Shown here piece after piece: positions 9,683 through 21,767 of a DNA stretch of 64,000 nucleotides. Numbering within the stretch: the first letter of the stretch is position 1; the number at the start of each line of letters is the position of its first letter. The position numbers and the translations under genes were made by a program. Below the pieces are notes generated by a model, which searched no databases, was not told the DNA's origin, and worked only from the letters and a program-made list of their open reading frames with translations. Source of the stretch: Thalassia testudinum. Its lineage: Eukaryota; Streptophyta; Magnoliopsida; Alismatales; Hydrocharitaceae. The stretch covers positions 73,100,501 to 73,164,500 of the forward strand of contig JAZHRO010000003.1 of the NCBI GenBank assembly GCA_037157565.1, written 5' to 3'.

Positions 9683-10760
9683 TCATGGAGAAGGTGTGGT
9701 CAAATCGGAGGAGTGTTGTAGAACAAGCACCTTGATCAATAGCTTGGTTGGTCCAACCAGGTGCTTGTTCTGATCAACAGGCTGATGATGCAACCCAAAC
9801 CCAATCAATCTGGTGGGTTGATAGATGTGAATCAGAAGATGTTGAGCCCACCAGATAATTTGAGGCGCAATTGGATGTGTAGTCCAACCAGGACTATAGT
9901 TGTCAGGAAACAAAGGTTCTCCAAAATCATAGTAAGATTCGAAATCATCGGAGAATTTGAAAAGATCCTATTCTGAACCTGATTTTGGACTGGAAGTTCC
10001 ACCACGGAGTGAATCAAGATGTGTAGAATCAGCAACCTGACTTGGATCTATCCTAATTTCAAATTCTAAGCTTTAAGAGGTGTCATTATTAGGCATGGGC
10101 TGAAGTTCTTGGTTCCCAGGGTAGACCCAATCAATTCCCAACTCCTTAAACATCTTCGTTTCTATATCAAAGATCGATGTTGCTTTCGAAAAATCAATTT
10201 GTGTCTCTGAGGAGGTTGGAGAAGTGTAATCATCAAATATAGGCCCACAATCGTAATCTAGATTCAAAATTTGATTCTCAGCACATTGGGCCTCATGATT
10301 ATGCAAAATAAGCTCAAATCAAGATTCTAGGTTGAGCGTAAAGATTGGATCACTAGAATCTAGGCTGGGCTCTATTGGGATGTTAGAATCATTGTTGAGA
10401 ATCACCTTATCGAAATAAGGAGTTCAATTTACATTCTCGAGAAGTTCTGTCTTAATCTCATCATCACAGGTGTTGGGGAAATCTAGGCTTGATGGACCAA
10501 CTTCATGATTTTCTAAGGCTAGCTCAGAATTGAGAACACCTGCAATCAGATCCTCCCAACCCAACTTTAGATCAGGCATATCAATCGGCACATAATTTGA
10601 ATTAGATTCCATCTAGGTTGGGGGTCTATAACAACCTTGATTCTTGAACCCTGGATTTGGGAGATCAGATTGATTCTTAGTCTTACTCCAAGATGTCTCA
10701 TCATCTTCTGGAGGAATGTATGGGTATCTTTGATCAATGGTTTTCTGTAAGGTGTTTAGC
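9683..10760 (-). pseudogene. Decayed acidic open frame of element A, function unknown
   Basis: Three open segments (10424-10612, 10073-10306 and one ending at 9683) lie in the same minus-strand frame, separated only by single stop codons. Together they mark one frame of about 350 codons. The product is rich in D, E, N, S and P, with several IDM, FDD and SDD-type clusters. No zinc knuckle, protease, reverse transcriptase or integrase motif is visible. It occupies the place of gag-pol in a non-autonomous element, as in element B. Composition is similar to the frame in B, but I could not align the two convincingly. Confidence 0.5.
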
Positions 10761-12271
10761 ATGTACCCATGTTTCTCAATGAGACCTTGTTGTGGGTTTG
10801 ATACACATTACATATACTGATTATTGTGCCATCTCCTCACTATATTCTGATAAAAGATCATCCTGGGTTGAACCATGTAAGATTTGTGTAAATGGCATTT
10901 CAGCACGATCCGTAATGTGGGTTGTTATTTCTAGTACATTAACCAAAATCCAGATAATTGAATTTGAGGTATCTCATGCTCTTCAAAATATTTAAGGGCA
11001 TCCTCAATCATTCTATCTTTCATGGACCTTCACGATTTCTTAATAGGTCTTCCTAAATTGCCAGGTTGCATTTTCAAAATATGTAGTTGATTAGGATGTA
11101 GAATCAAATTCAGGTTCAGATTGAAGTAATCAGATCAGACCAGAAATCCTATAGAAGATCTAATGAGGTCTCATAGGTTAAAAATTGAATGACCTTCCTA
11201 TGTATGTGCTCTATAGAAGGGATGTGGGACTAGATGTGAATTGGACCCAATCAAGGAACCTAAAGATTTTTGGATGACTGAGGCTGTTTTGAGGTGGATG
11301 ATACCTTTGAATCAGAAATCCGCACACCCGAGAATTGCCTAGGCATCAAGGAAGAGAGAGCCCCACAAAGACCCCTACATGGTAGATCATCACTATGAGT
11401 TACTGGGATTCCCCTGGCCGCCCTTCCCTGTCACTGCGGTTCCAAGTAGACCGGTATGTGTGAATTGAGACCTTAAGTCTACCAATTTTAGCCTAGTTTG
11501 TGCCTTGGATTTCACTTCATTAGAAATTGATTCAATTGTTGACCTAATTTGGCGGTTGATTGGCCTACAAAATAGTCCAACTTCACTTAACCTGCCCTAA
11601 AAGATGCAAAATGAAATTTGAGTCAAGACCCAAAGATTACCCTAAATTGACTCTCAGGTTATTAAGTGCACAATTTTAGGGTTCAAGTGAGATTTAGAGC
11701 CTGATTTTAGGGCTCTTCTTGAGTAGATCTTTTCAATCAGGGGGTTGGGTAGCACACAAATGTGGGAGGCTATGTTTCCTTTTATGCAAGAAAAATGTGA
11801 ACTAATACTCCAAAAATCCTAGAGTTGAAGCCCTAATTGGCTCTATTCCAAGTCCAATTTGATCTCAAGATGTACACCTTGAACTCAAACAAGAAGGTGA
11901 GTAGTCTAAGATGATCAGAATTAAACGTAAATCCCTAGTAGATACAGGCAATTTGGGTAGGGCTCTCTAAATAGAATTGTCTTAACTTCAATCAAATGTA
12001 AATTTTTTGCAAGTCAAGAAACTTTCCTTTAAATGTAAATTACTATGAAAATAAGGCAGGTGATTCCTAATTGATCTGTTTCCCTTTTCTCACTTACAAG
12101 GATTAATGGAATGACTGTGGAAGAAGAGAGATTACCTACCCTGGTAGAGGCTGTTTTGTATGGAAGATCTCATGATGTACCTCGCAAAATCACAATCAAA
12201 TCAAATAAGGCAAGTTAGTGCTCAGATAAACAATCAAAAGAGATGAGATCAACGTGTGAATTATGCGTTTC
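10761..12271 (-). other. Element A leader region
   Basis: No supported gene. The frame upstream of the acidic open frame stays partly open to about 10790. The rest is AT-rich untranslated leader up to the primer-binding-site candidates. I see no convincing stem-loop of the type found in B, E, F and G. Confidence 0.5.
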
Positions 12272-12289
12272 TCCCTAGCAACGATGCCA
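12272..12289 (-). promoter_or_regulatory. Candidate degenerate primer-binding site of element A (inner copy)
   Basis: Minus strand TGGCATCGTTGCTAGGGA matches the tRNA-Asp-type site at 14 of 18 positions. All four changes are transitions, as expected from cytosine deamination. It lies 71 bp inside a second candidate at 12360-12377. Confidence 0.5.
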
Positions 12290-12359
12290 AAGTGCCTCCT
12301 TCCACCTTCCTCACCGTTCTCCCTCAATGGAGGTATCATCTTCTCTGAGTCTAGCATAT

Positions 12360-12377
12360 CCCTAGCAACGGCGGTAA
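12360..12377 (-). promoter_or_regulatory. Candidate degenerate primer-binding site of element A (outer copy)
   Basis: Minus strand TACCGCCGTTGCTAGGGA also resembles the tRNA-Asp-type site. It is directly preceded by sequence that reads as an LTR end, so it is the likelier true site. Two such sites so close suggest a local duplication. Confidence 0.5.
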
Positions 12378-13954
12378 AAAGTTTATCGAGGAGAAATCAA
12401 TGTTTTAAAGTATGTAATTGAAGTAGCAAGTTGAAATCACTTGAAAATAGATAAATTTATAACTCAGAATCTACAATGGAGTCGAAGGTTGAACACAGGG
12501 AGCAAATGTGGAATTCACAACATTAATCGAATTCAGAACTAATGAGCACAATCAATTGAGCATTCAAATAGATATTCAATGAATAATAACCTGTCGCATT
12601 AGTTATTCAATGAAATCCAATATATCTAGAGATTGCATGAAACAAAAAGAAAAGAGAATAAAAGACAATGGTGATTTAGTTCACCACTAATCCTCAAAAT
12701 TAAGCATGCATGTAATTACTCAATCGGAATTAAAATTGTAAGATATAGTACTTAAATTATTCAACAGTAATTCAAGTAATGCTCAATCAGATTACTTAAA
12801 TGATCATCAAGCACAAGGCTTTCAAAGCCTTTCGCTTCTACTTATGCTCTACTTATCTTGGCTTCTTTTCTTTCCATCTCTCTTCTTCTTCTTTAGACCT
12901 CCCCTTTTTTAGAGGCATAACCCTTCTATTCTTCTTTTTCTCCTTCACAAGCATAAAGGAACCAAGGCCTCAGTGACTAAATGTCAGCTGCACACACGAG
13001 AGAGCAAAACCCTCCCCTGCTCTCTCATAGTTTCCCTCCTCTTCGTTATCTCAGATAAACGGGCACCTAATCGGGTACTCGAGGATTCGGGTGACCAGGG
13101 CTATCTGGTGTGGAGGTTGCTGAGGTGTGTGGATAAAAGTGAGGAGGGACCCGACCCCTTAGTGTCTTGGGCGATAACTGCAAGACACAAAATCAATTTA
13201 TCCATTGCGTTGAGTCTGAGATCCCATGATGTAGGACTATATTTCCCTTGTCTTCTTTGCGCGTAGCTACAGTGGATGCTTCGCTCAATTAGGGGAGCTA
13301 CAGCTATTGGGTCCTTTGATTGAGGACCTGAATGACTTCTTCAAGCTCTTCCGCAGTGCCTAGGAGCATTGGCAGGGCATGTAGTGGTCGGAGAACTACA
13401 AACAAAAGCGAAGATGGAGGCGACAGCAGTAGACAACAATGAACACCTAAAATCACAAAAATGGCCTCACGGTAGCATTAGAATACCTCCGGAGCTTTGC
13501 TTAGGCTTGCCAAAAGTGACGGTGGTGGTAGCGTGGCATGAAGAGGTCTGTGGAGGTTGGGTGAATGCGAAGAAGGTGGTTAGCGGCGATTGTGTCAGGT
13601 GGAGCATTTGGATGGGTGGAATGGTGAAGAAGTGGAGGGGTTTGGTTTGGTGGATGAGGGGAAGGTTATGGAGGTGTTGGAGTAGCGAACGGAGGTGTGT
13701 AGTGTGTTCGCAGCCTCGCCGGAAATCCAAGAGGGGGAGGCCGATGATCATGGGTCGAATTGAAGGTTTAAGGGGATGAAAAGAAAGTAGGAGGCGAGGG
13801 AAACCTAACTACTCTAACCTAGTTGGATGAAAGGGGAGGATTCACATGTCAGTGTGACGGCCGAATGTGTGGAAGATTAAATCTCCGGTGGGTGAAGCGG
13901 CAGCGATGAAGGGGTATGGGTGGTGCTTGTCGGTATTGCAATGTGGTCGCTCGT
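12378..13954 (-). repeat. Element A 5' LTR, partial, cut by element C
   Basis: On the minus strand the part near 12500 reads CCCTGTGTTCAACC, as in the U5 end of element B. No polyprotein is present. Short open frames here (for example 12973-13266 and 13369-13779) have no recognisable motifs and look incidental. The remaining, U3-side part lies beyond element C. Confidence 0.55.
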
Positions 13955-15030
13955 TGATTAGCCCATATTTGTGGGCTATTTAAATATTTAAGTGCCTAGA
14001 CATTAAGTTAATTCTAACATTTATTTAGCAAAAATTAGGATGTAAATAGATTAATTCGTATTTCTAATTTAATTACATAATTCATGCATTGCATTCATAT
14101 TTAAATGCATTTAGAATTAACTCAGAATTGCATTCATTTAATTAGTTAACCAGCTCCTCACCCGCGCGCCTCAACTCCTACAGTAGCACCACCAATACCT
14201 CCCACGTCCACTGCTGTCGTGCGCACATGCCAGCCACAGTAAAGCACCCACGCGCCCAAGCAGCCTGCCAGCACTCGCGCACACGCGCGCCTAGAAGCAA
14301 CGCTTCTCCTCGCCACCAGCAGCGCATGCATAGCATGCTTCACTTCAGCTGGCTTCTACTTCTTCTTCTCTGTTGGCGAAGGTACCCAAAGCACCCACAA
14401 CGCAGCTGCCTCATCTAGCCTCGGAGCTTTGCGCCACCAACATCAATGAACTCGCCTTGACCTTAGAAACTCGACCACACCCTCTAAAGGCCGACAGCAG
14501 CCTGCCCACGCTGGCGAGCCATCGCCACCATTGCCAGCCTTCCTCGTCACCGGTGAGACCTCTGGCGGCCGTTCGACGTGCCGTCACCGCCAACGCGTAG
14601 TCCTCGTCGTGGCCAACTGCCTCCGATCTTCGCACACCTGACCATGGCCTCCTCCTCGTGCACGGACAACGAGAAGAAGTTACCCTATTTTGCTATAGTA
14701 AAAGCTATGTTAATATTTACATTCTATGCCATTGTCAACTTTTAATAATATTTTATTAAGCTGCATTGCAAGAAATATCCTTTAGTTGTTCAAAATTGCC
14801 ATTTCAACATGTTCTCTTGATGCTTTCTTAATCTGAAGGCAGATTTGGCTCGATTCTCGTCAAAACTAACTGTGAACATATGTTTTTAACTGGTGCGAGT
14901 TTAAATACATCATTGCCTCCCTGTCGACACGACTTGCTCTTCTGCGAGTGGTTATTTTAATTATTGATTAGTTGAATTTTCCACCACATAGAACTATAAA
15001 CGACTTTAAAGGCGAAGAATCGACTCATCA
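13955..15030 (+). repeat. Element C 5' LTR with an internal deletion
   Basis: Starts TGATTAGCCC and ends GACTCATCA. Compared with the 3' copy it lacks about 730 bp between positions matching 23130 and 56570. The four bases ACCA are present at both edges, pointing to a microhomology deletion. The lost part includes the TATA box seen at 23183. Confidence 0.85.
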
Positions 15031-15032
15031 AA

Positions 15033-15050
15033 TGGCACCATTGCTGGGGA
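15033..15050 (+). promoter_or_regulatory. Primer-binding site of element C
   Basis: TGGCACCATTGCTGGGGA, a tRNA-Asp-type site with three transitions, two bases after the 5' LTR. Confidence 0.8.
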
Positions 15051-16279
15051 GGTAACAGACGCAATAATTTCACCTAATTTTATTTTTGATTATTTCTAAT
15101 TGCACAGTGATCTAACCATTTATTATTTTTCTGTGTGAGAAATTTGTGCGAGGAATCAGCCATCGTGAGAGGTTACCCTTGATGTCGCCAGAGGAGAAAT
15201 TGGTCGAGCTACATTGCAAAGGAGGGGAAGAACGAGGACGCAACAATCATCTCTGTACATTTAGTCGTTGATTTGATTAGAGTAGGATTAAGACTTTAGA
15301 TTTAATTTTTCATTGCACATTTGGTTTGAAACCCATATTCTGGGATATATTTTGAGGGGTTTGCTCCCCAATTTTGTTTTAGGCCCGTGTTGAGTAATTT
15401 TTGGGATCCTGTTCCCTTTTCTTTAGATTTAGGTTTTTAGTTTATTTTGTGGATTGTTTACCTTGATTTGCTTGTGCATAAGTAGTTAAAAAAAAGAAAT
15501 AATAATAATAAAAATGAGCTACTTGCTAGAAGCTGCCTGCCACTAGGACAAACCATTTAGGTCTATATGAGCAACTTCTAGATTTACTGCTCTGCATTGC
15601 GTGCATTCTCGCATTGTTGATTGCTTGAAGCAAGGTATGCATTCTCTTACTTTGCATCCTATTCTTGATCACGCATTGCATTTAGACTGAATTCGAAGAC
15701 CACATAATTTGTCTTGAAGCGATCTAATAAGTGGTCACATATATTCATGAAAAAGGACTAATTAAAGGAGGGACATCTAAAAATCAAGGACTTGATTGCC
15801 AAACGTGGTGTGCGATTCAAAATTCAAAAATATTTTTGCAGTGTATGCACACTTATATCTTTTGTACCACGGCACTCATTTAGACACTCCTATGTCTTGG
15901 AACGACTAGGACAAAAGCCCTCCAACTGTTGGATTCTGAAGTGTTCGGAACTTGAGATCAAAGGTTTTGTAAATCCAAAGAGGGGGATACCTTACCATGG
16001 ATTTTTGGGGGTAGTTGAGAAGCACCACGAAAGCATAGCTTCAAAGGAAGGCTTAGGCCTACTTGCATCCCTCGATTTTCCGTCTTTGGATTTGCTTTAC
16101 CATTTGAGATTTAGGGAAGAATACCTAAGCTCCAATTAGATCTTTTTAGGCATTACGAAGGTTGACAATAGGCGTGTAATTGATTGGGCAATGTGCTTTG
16201 TCACCTACAATTTGAACAAAAGTCAAAAGCCTAAATTTGTAAAGACCGAACAAGTACTTTTGAATTGTGTCTTTAGTGC
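15051..16279 (+). other. Element C leader with a stem-loop
   Basis: No supported gene. CTAGAAGCTGC (15526-15536) can pair with GCAACTTCTAG (15571-15581) with one mismatch. A short frame at 15792-16139 has no recognisable motif. Confidence 0.55.
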
Positions 16280-18049
16280 AAGCTTGGTAGGCGTTCTCTT
16301 AGGAGACAACCTGTGCTTGATCCTGAACCTGAAAGAATCTTAAGAAGAGACCTTCCAAGGGTAGAAATGGCCGGTCAAAGGAGCCTTAAGGAATATTTCA
16401 TTCCAACAAATCAAGCTGGCCCTGCACTACGTAGACTTGGAGGGGACAATCCTTATGAGATCAAAAGCAGTACCATATCCTTACTGCCCTCCTTTTTTGG
16501 TACCGCTAGGGAGGACCCTTACAGGCATATAGAGGAATTCATCGAGGTCTCTTCCACGATGAAGCTGTAGGGCATTACTGATGATGCTCAAATGCGGACC
16601 ATCTTTCCCTTCTCCCTTAAGGACAAAGCCAAGTATTGGTATCACACCCTTGATAATATCTACACTTGGAATGCCCTGAAGAAGGAGTTTTTGAAGTACT
16701 TCCCCATGAGCAAAACCAATCACTTTAGGAGGGAAATTATGAGTTTTGTTCAAAAGGATGGGGAAGCATTCCATGATGTGTGGGAGAGCTTTAACGACTT
16801 GCTGAGACGTTGCCCACATCACCAGATGCCTAAATGGCAACTGGTTGAAAGGTTCTACACTGAACTTAATGATTCGCATAGGCAAACTGTGGGTGGTGCC
16901 TGTGCAGGAACCTTTCTATCTAAGACTGAGGATGAAGCTTGGAACCTTTTTGATACTTTGAGTGAGAATTCTATTCACTTGAATTCTGCCTACATGGATA
17001 GAAAGCCCACTCTCATGCAAAGAATGTTGGAGGCGAATGAGGCAAGGGACACCCAAAATTTAGCCTATCAGATTCAATTATTGAATCAAAACATGGAAAG
17101 GCTTATGTCGAACCCGAGTTCATTCGTATCTAACACCTCCACATCCCAAGCTTCCGAATGCTTAATTTGCCAAGGAAATACACACTCCACTGTCGATTGC
17201 CACTTGGCCTCCCAATTCCCTAAGGTTGTACAAGAAGATTTGAATGCCTCTCAAGGGTTTCGTCCTAAACCTTGTAATGACCCTTTCTCCAACATTTATA
17301 ATGAGGGATGGAGGAACCACCCAATCTTTTCATGGAGACAAGGAAATGTCTCAAATTCAAGGAATTACAAACCATAATCCTTTCAAAACCATCAAATGAA
17401 CCAACCTCAGACCTTTGCCCAGCCTAAGACCTCTGAGATGGATGAATTGAAGGCGATGTTGAAAACTATGCAAGAAAGTCAAAGTGCCATCATCCAATCT
17501 CATGACAAGGCTATACATGAGATGAAATCACAAATAGGACACCTTGTTGAGGCCGTTAGATAGAGGGAAACTGGGAAGCTTCCCTGTGTTGCTGAGGAAA
17601 ATCCTAAAGTGAAAAGGATTGTCTTTAGGGATGATGCTCAGGTGGTGACTATTCTGAGGAGTGGGAAAGAAATTTCCAAACCCAATGCTCCTATAGTCTC
17701 ACCCCCTAAAAAATCATCCACCCCGACTTTCACCCCAACAGGAGAAGACTTGCCCAAATCTTCTCCGCTTGAAATCACCTCACCGGAAGAAGTTGCCCCC
17801 GTTCCACCCCTTACTCGACATGACAACCCTTCCACCCAGAGATCGAGAGTGCCTTTTCCAGAGAGCTTATCCAACTTTGGGCATACTTCTGCTGGCTCAT
17901 CTGGAGCCAAAGATAAGACGGATGAGATTATGGAAACTTTCTAGCAAGTGCAGATTAAGCTGCCTTTGCTTGAAGCTATTAGGCAGATTCAGTCTTATGC
18001 CCGATTCTTAAAGGACCTGTGCACGAAAAAGCAGCAATCTGGAAAATAG
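16280..18049 (+). pseudogene. gag: Athila-type gag of element C (pseudogene)
   Basis: Gag forms the virus-like particle and binds element RNA. The frame opens with LGRRS at 16283; by comparison with E, F and G the expected ATG at 16280 is now AAG. The next ATG is 16367. The capsid-like part follows (PFSLKDKAKYWY, then LLRRCPHH around 16800-16830). A CCHC zinc knuckle C-x2-C-x4-H-x4-C lies at 17159-17200. Stops interrupt the same frame at 16568, 17375, 17561, 17942 and 18047; several fit CAG or CAA changed to TAG or TAA. The usual Athila repeat of an RSGK motif lies near 17650. There is no frameshift in this part, so decay is by point mutation. Confidence 0.88.
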
Positions 18050-18067
18050 GTCCAGTCAAAAGTTGTC

Positions 18068-18460
18068 ATGCCTAATTCTCTTGGCTCAGTTATTCAACAT
18101 GGCACACCCTCGAAACTCAAGGACCCAGGAGCCCCATACATTTCAGTAGTTATTGGTGACTTACAAATTGATGAGGCTCTACTTGATCTGGGTGTGGGGG
18201 TGAACATCCTTCTGAGCTACGAGTATGAACAACTTGGCGGAGGCAATCTAAAGCCTAGCCCTGTAATCCTTCAAGTTGCTGATCGATCACTTAAGACACC
18301 ACGGGCAATTTTGGAAGATGTCTTCATAAGAGTGAAGGATTTCTTCTTTCCCGTTGACTTCTAAGTTTTGGACACTAACCCTACCAACAAGCCAACCAAA
18401 CCCTCCATCATTTTGGGCCGTCCCTTCCTTGCAACTTCGCATGCTTAAATCAATTGCAAT
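18068..18460 (+). pseudogene. Aspartic protease domain of element C (pseudogene)
   Basis: Retropepsin that would cut the polyprotein. It continues the gag frame. DLGVGVNI corresponds to the active-site DLGAS block of Athila proteases, and ILGRPFLAT (about 18410-18435) is the conserved second half. Stops at 18362 and 18446 break it. It is fused in frame with gag and reverse transcriptase, as expected for a single polyprotein. Confidence 0.82.
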
Positions 18461-18469
18461 ACTGGGGCA

Positions 18470-20470
18470 TTGAAAATGGGTTTTGGGAATAGGAAAATTC
18501 GGCTTAATTTGTTTGATGCTTGCAAACAAGCAGGACTTGAGGATTGTTCTCAAGTTGAGGCGATAGATGACCTGATTGAAGAGGCAACCCCTACAATGTT
18601 TTGTGATGACCCCCTTCAGCATGTCATGCTAAATGAGCATTCCCATCTCTTGGAGGAATGTGAAGGGGATATACTAGAACTTAAGGAATTTCTAGTTGTT
18701 TCTGTTGAGTCTCTTCCCCCATCATTTCTGCCGAAGGTAGATCTGCTACCTGCGATGGGGACATCTATTATGATACCCTCAACCATACAAGCCCCCGACC
18801 TTGAGTTGAAACCCCTCCCTGACACTCTCAAGTACATTTTCCTAGGTTCCAATGATTCGCTCCCCGTTATCATTTCGGCCTTGCTATTTGAGGCACAGGA
18901 GGGAGCCTTGATTGAATGCTTGTCTAGGCATAAGGAAGCTAATGCTTGGAGCATTGCTAACATTAAGGGTATAGACTCTACACTCTGCATGCACCACATT
19001 TATGCTGATGATTCCATCAAGCCATTTAGGGACATGCAGAGACATCAGAACCCTAATATGAGGGAGGTGATAAAAAAGGAAATCTTGAAGTGGTTGGACG
19101 CTGGGATCATATATTCCATTGTAGATAGTAAATGGGTAAGTCCTATTCATGCGGTGACAAAGAAGGCAGGCTTTACTGTGGAATTCAACGACCAAGGTGA
19201 ACAAGTTATCACTAGACCCTCAAATGGATGGAGGGTCTGTATTGATTACCGTAAGCTGAACATTGCTACCCAGAAGGATCACTTTCCTTTGCCTTTTATT
19301 GATCAAATTCTCAAGAAATTGGCAGGGAATAAGTACTATTTCTTTCTCGATGGATATTCTGGGTACAATCAGGTGGCAGTCTTTCCTGATGACCAGGAGA
19401 AGATGACATTCATGAGTCCTTATGATACTTTTGTATTCAGGTGTATGCTGTTTGGATTATGTAATGCCCCTGCAACTTTCCAGCGGTGTATGATGTCTAT
19501 CTTTTCCGACATGAATGACAAGTGTGTTGAAGTGTTTATGGATGACTTCTCCATTTATCTCTCAACTTTCGACCAGTGTCCCCTGCACCTGGAGAATGTG
19601 TTGAAGTGATGTAAGGAGACTAGTTTAGTCCTCAACTGGGAGAAAAGTCACTTCAAGGTACATAAAGGAATTGTACTTGGGCATGTTGCATCCAAGCAAG
19701 GTTTTGAAGTAGATAAACCCAAGATTGATTCTATTTCCAAACTCCCATTTCCTACGAACGTCATACAGATTAGATCCTTTTTGGGCCATACTGGCTTTTA
19801 TAGGCACTTTATTAAAAATTTGAGTAAAATTTCTAGGCCACTTTGTGACTTGTTGGCGAAGGAATCTTCCTTCACTTTTGTTTCAAAGTGTGCTGAGGCC
19901 TTTCAAACTCTAAAGGATGCCTTGATCTCTGCGCCTCTTCTCCAAGTTCCTGATTGGACACTCCCATTTGAGCTGATGTGTGATGCTTCGGATTATGCAG
20001 TGGGAGTAGTCCTTGGACAAAGGGTTGAGGGAAGACCTCATGTGCTGCATTATGCAAGCAAGACTTTAACCAAACCTCAGCAAAACTACACCGTCAGTGA
20101 AAAAGAATTACTTACTGTAGTTTTTGCTCTGGAGAAATTTAGGTCTTATCTGCTTGGGTCTAATGTGGTTATTTTTATTGATCATGCGGCAGTGAAACAT
20201 CTCATTGCTAAGAAAGATTCTAAGCCATGTCTGATTAGATGGATCCTACTCCTTCAAGAATTTGACTTGGAAATACGTGAAAAGAAAGGAGTAGAAAATG
20301 TTGTGGCTGACCACCTGTCTCGCCTTCTTCTTAATGACTCTCTTTCTGGAGACATTCGCGAGACATTTCCCGATGAAACTCTGATGGCGGTAACACCAAC
20401 TTTACCTTGGTATGCAGACACTATAAACTACTTGGTCACTGGACAAACTCCTGGCTCTTGGGATGAGTAG
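18470..20470 (+). pseudogene. pol: Reverse transcriptase and RNase H of element C (pseudogene)
   Basis: Copies element RNA into DNA. In the gag frame: KEILKWLDAGIIY, WRVCIDYRKLN, YSGYNQV, FGLCNAPATFQRCMM and the catalytic FMDD at 19535-19546, typical of the Athila/Tat branch. RNase H follows with [20 protein letters not shown] and ADHLSR. A stop (TGA, probably from CGA) is at 19607 and another (TAG) at 20468. Apart from these the frame is open, including 19610-19780, which lacks an ATG but reads as the normal thumb region. Confidence 0.9.
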
Positions 20471-21623
20471 AAAAGAAAGAGATTCATTTCCCAAGCAAGA
20501 TATTTTCATTGGGAAGAGCCAGAATTATTTAGAATTGGACAAGACCAAGTATTGAGACGTTATGTACCTAAAGAGGAGCAACAAAGTGTCCTGAGTTTTT
20601 GCCATGAACTTCATTGTGGAGGACACTTTGGTGCTAAGAAAACTGCTTTTAAGGTTCTCCAATCCGATTTTTGGTGGCCTTCCTTATTTAAGGATTGTCA
20701 TAATTTTGTTAAGGCATGTATTAAATGTCAACGGACTGGAACTATTGGGAAGAGGAATGAAATGCCTCAACATCCTATTCAATCTGTTGAAATTTTTGAT
20801 GTATGGGGAATTGACTTTATGGGTCCCTTCCCGTCGTCCCATGGTTATGAATATATCATGGTGGCAGTTGATTGTCATTAAATGGATAGAGGCCATTCCT
20901 ACGCGCACAAATGACCACTCTGTGGTTTTGAAATTTGTGAAGGCCAATATCATATCCCGTTTCGGCTGCCCCAAGACCATTATAAGTGATGGGGGACCTT
21001 ATTTCCGAAACCACCATTTCAATCGACTAATCAGGAGTCTAGGAGTGACTCGCAAGGTCGCTACCCCTTACCATCCTCAAACAAGTGGCCAAGTTAAAGT
21101 GTCGAATAGGGAGATTAAAAATATTTTGGAAAAGACCGTTAGACTGGATACGAAAGACTGGTCCCAAAAGCTTGATGATGCTTTGTGGGCATATCGAACG
21201 GCCTAGAAGACCCCTTTGGGTACTTCTCCCTTTCGAATTGTGTATGGCAAAGCATGCCATTTACTTGTTGAGTTGGAACATAAGGCACTTTGGGCTATTC
21301 GAAGTGTTAACATGGATTTATAGAAGGCGGGTAAGGCACGACTTCTAGAATTAAGTGAGCTTGAGGAGCTAAGGAATGATGCTTATGACACCTCTCAAGC
21401 TTATAAAGAAAGAACTAAGGTCTTGCATGATAAGTTTATACCTCGAAAGACCTTTGAGCCCAACCAACAAGTCTGGCTTTTCAATTCCAGACTTAAGCTT
21501 TTTCTTGGGAAGTTAAAATCTCATTGGGATGGGCCTTACATAATCACTAAAGTATTTCTGCATGGAGCTGTGGAGATTAAAAACCCTTCCTCTTCAGCAA
21601 CTCCCTTTATCGTCAACGGTTAA
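20471..21623 (+). pseudogene. int: Integrase of element C (pseudogene, frameshifted, catalytic Glu replaced)
   Basis: Inserts the DNA copy. The HHCC zinc domain is intact (H, H, then CIKC near 20730). The first Asp is in WGIDFMG and the second in SDGGP. The third catalytic residue, Glu in GQ-x-E-V-SNR of D and E, is Lys here (GQVKVSNR, about 21090). A net 2-base loss near 20878 shifts the frame, and stops at 21204 and 21321 follow. The frame ends at 21621. No chromodomain is present. Confidence 0.87.
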
Positions 21624-21736
21624 AACCTTACATAACTTTGGATGGCCATCTTGTTGACGAGGTCACTAATGAGGAGCCTTAGCTCCTACCATTCTCTGCC
21701 TCAGTTAATATCTTCCTTTAACTATTTTTCTTTTCA

Positions 21737-21767
21737 ATGAGGACATTGTTTGAACCAGGCATGGGGG
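21737..21767 (+). promoter_or_regulatory. Post-coding polypurine-like motif of element C
   Basis: ATGAGGACATTG then CCAGGCATGGGGGAGAGG, just after pol and about 1.2 kb before the 3' LTR. Same motif as in the other elements. Confidence 0.65.

Larger units (their letters stand above)
1..13954 (-). mobile_element. Element A: old minus-strand Ty3/gypsy-like LTR element, interrupted by B and cut by C
   Basis: This is the host element of the left part. On the minus strand it runs from a partial 5' LTR (12378-13954) through a degenerate primer-binding site (12360-12377, with a second candidate at 12272-12289), a long leader, a decayed acidic open frame (about 10760-9683), a polypurine-like motif (9388-9420), a 3' noncoding region (1649-372), a terminal polypurine tract (about 334-349) and the first 333 bases of its 3' LTR. 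Element B is inserted between 1654 and 9388. Element C is inserted in its 5' LTR at 13955, so the rest of that LTR lies beyond the window. No gag, reverse transcriptase or integrase is visible, so it looks non-autonomous. Family assignment rests on cis signals only. Confidence 0.72.

Noticed and set aside
13369..14635. Possible small host genes across 13369-13779 and 14158-14635
   Set aside because: The first is in the partial LTR of A, the second in the LTR of C; no motif and no conserved frame with the second LTR copy.
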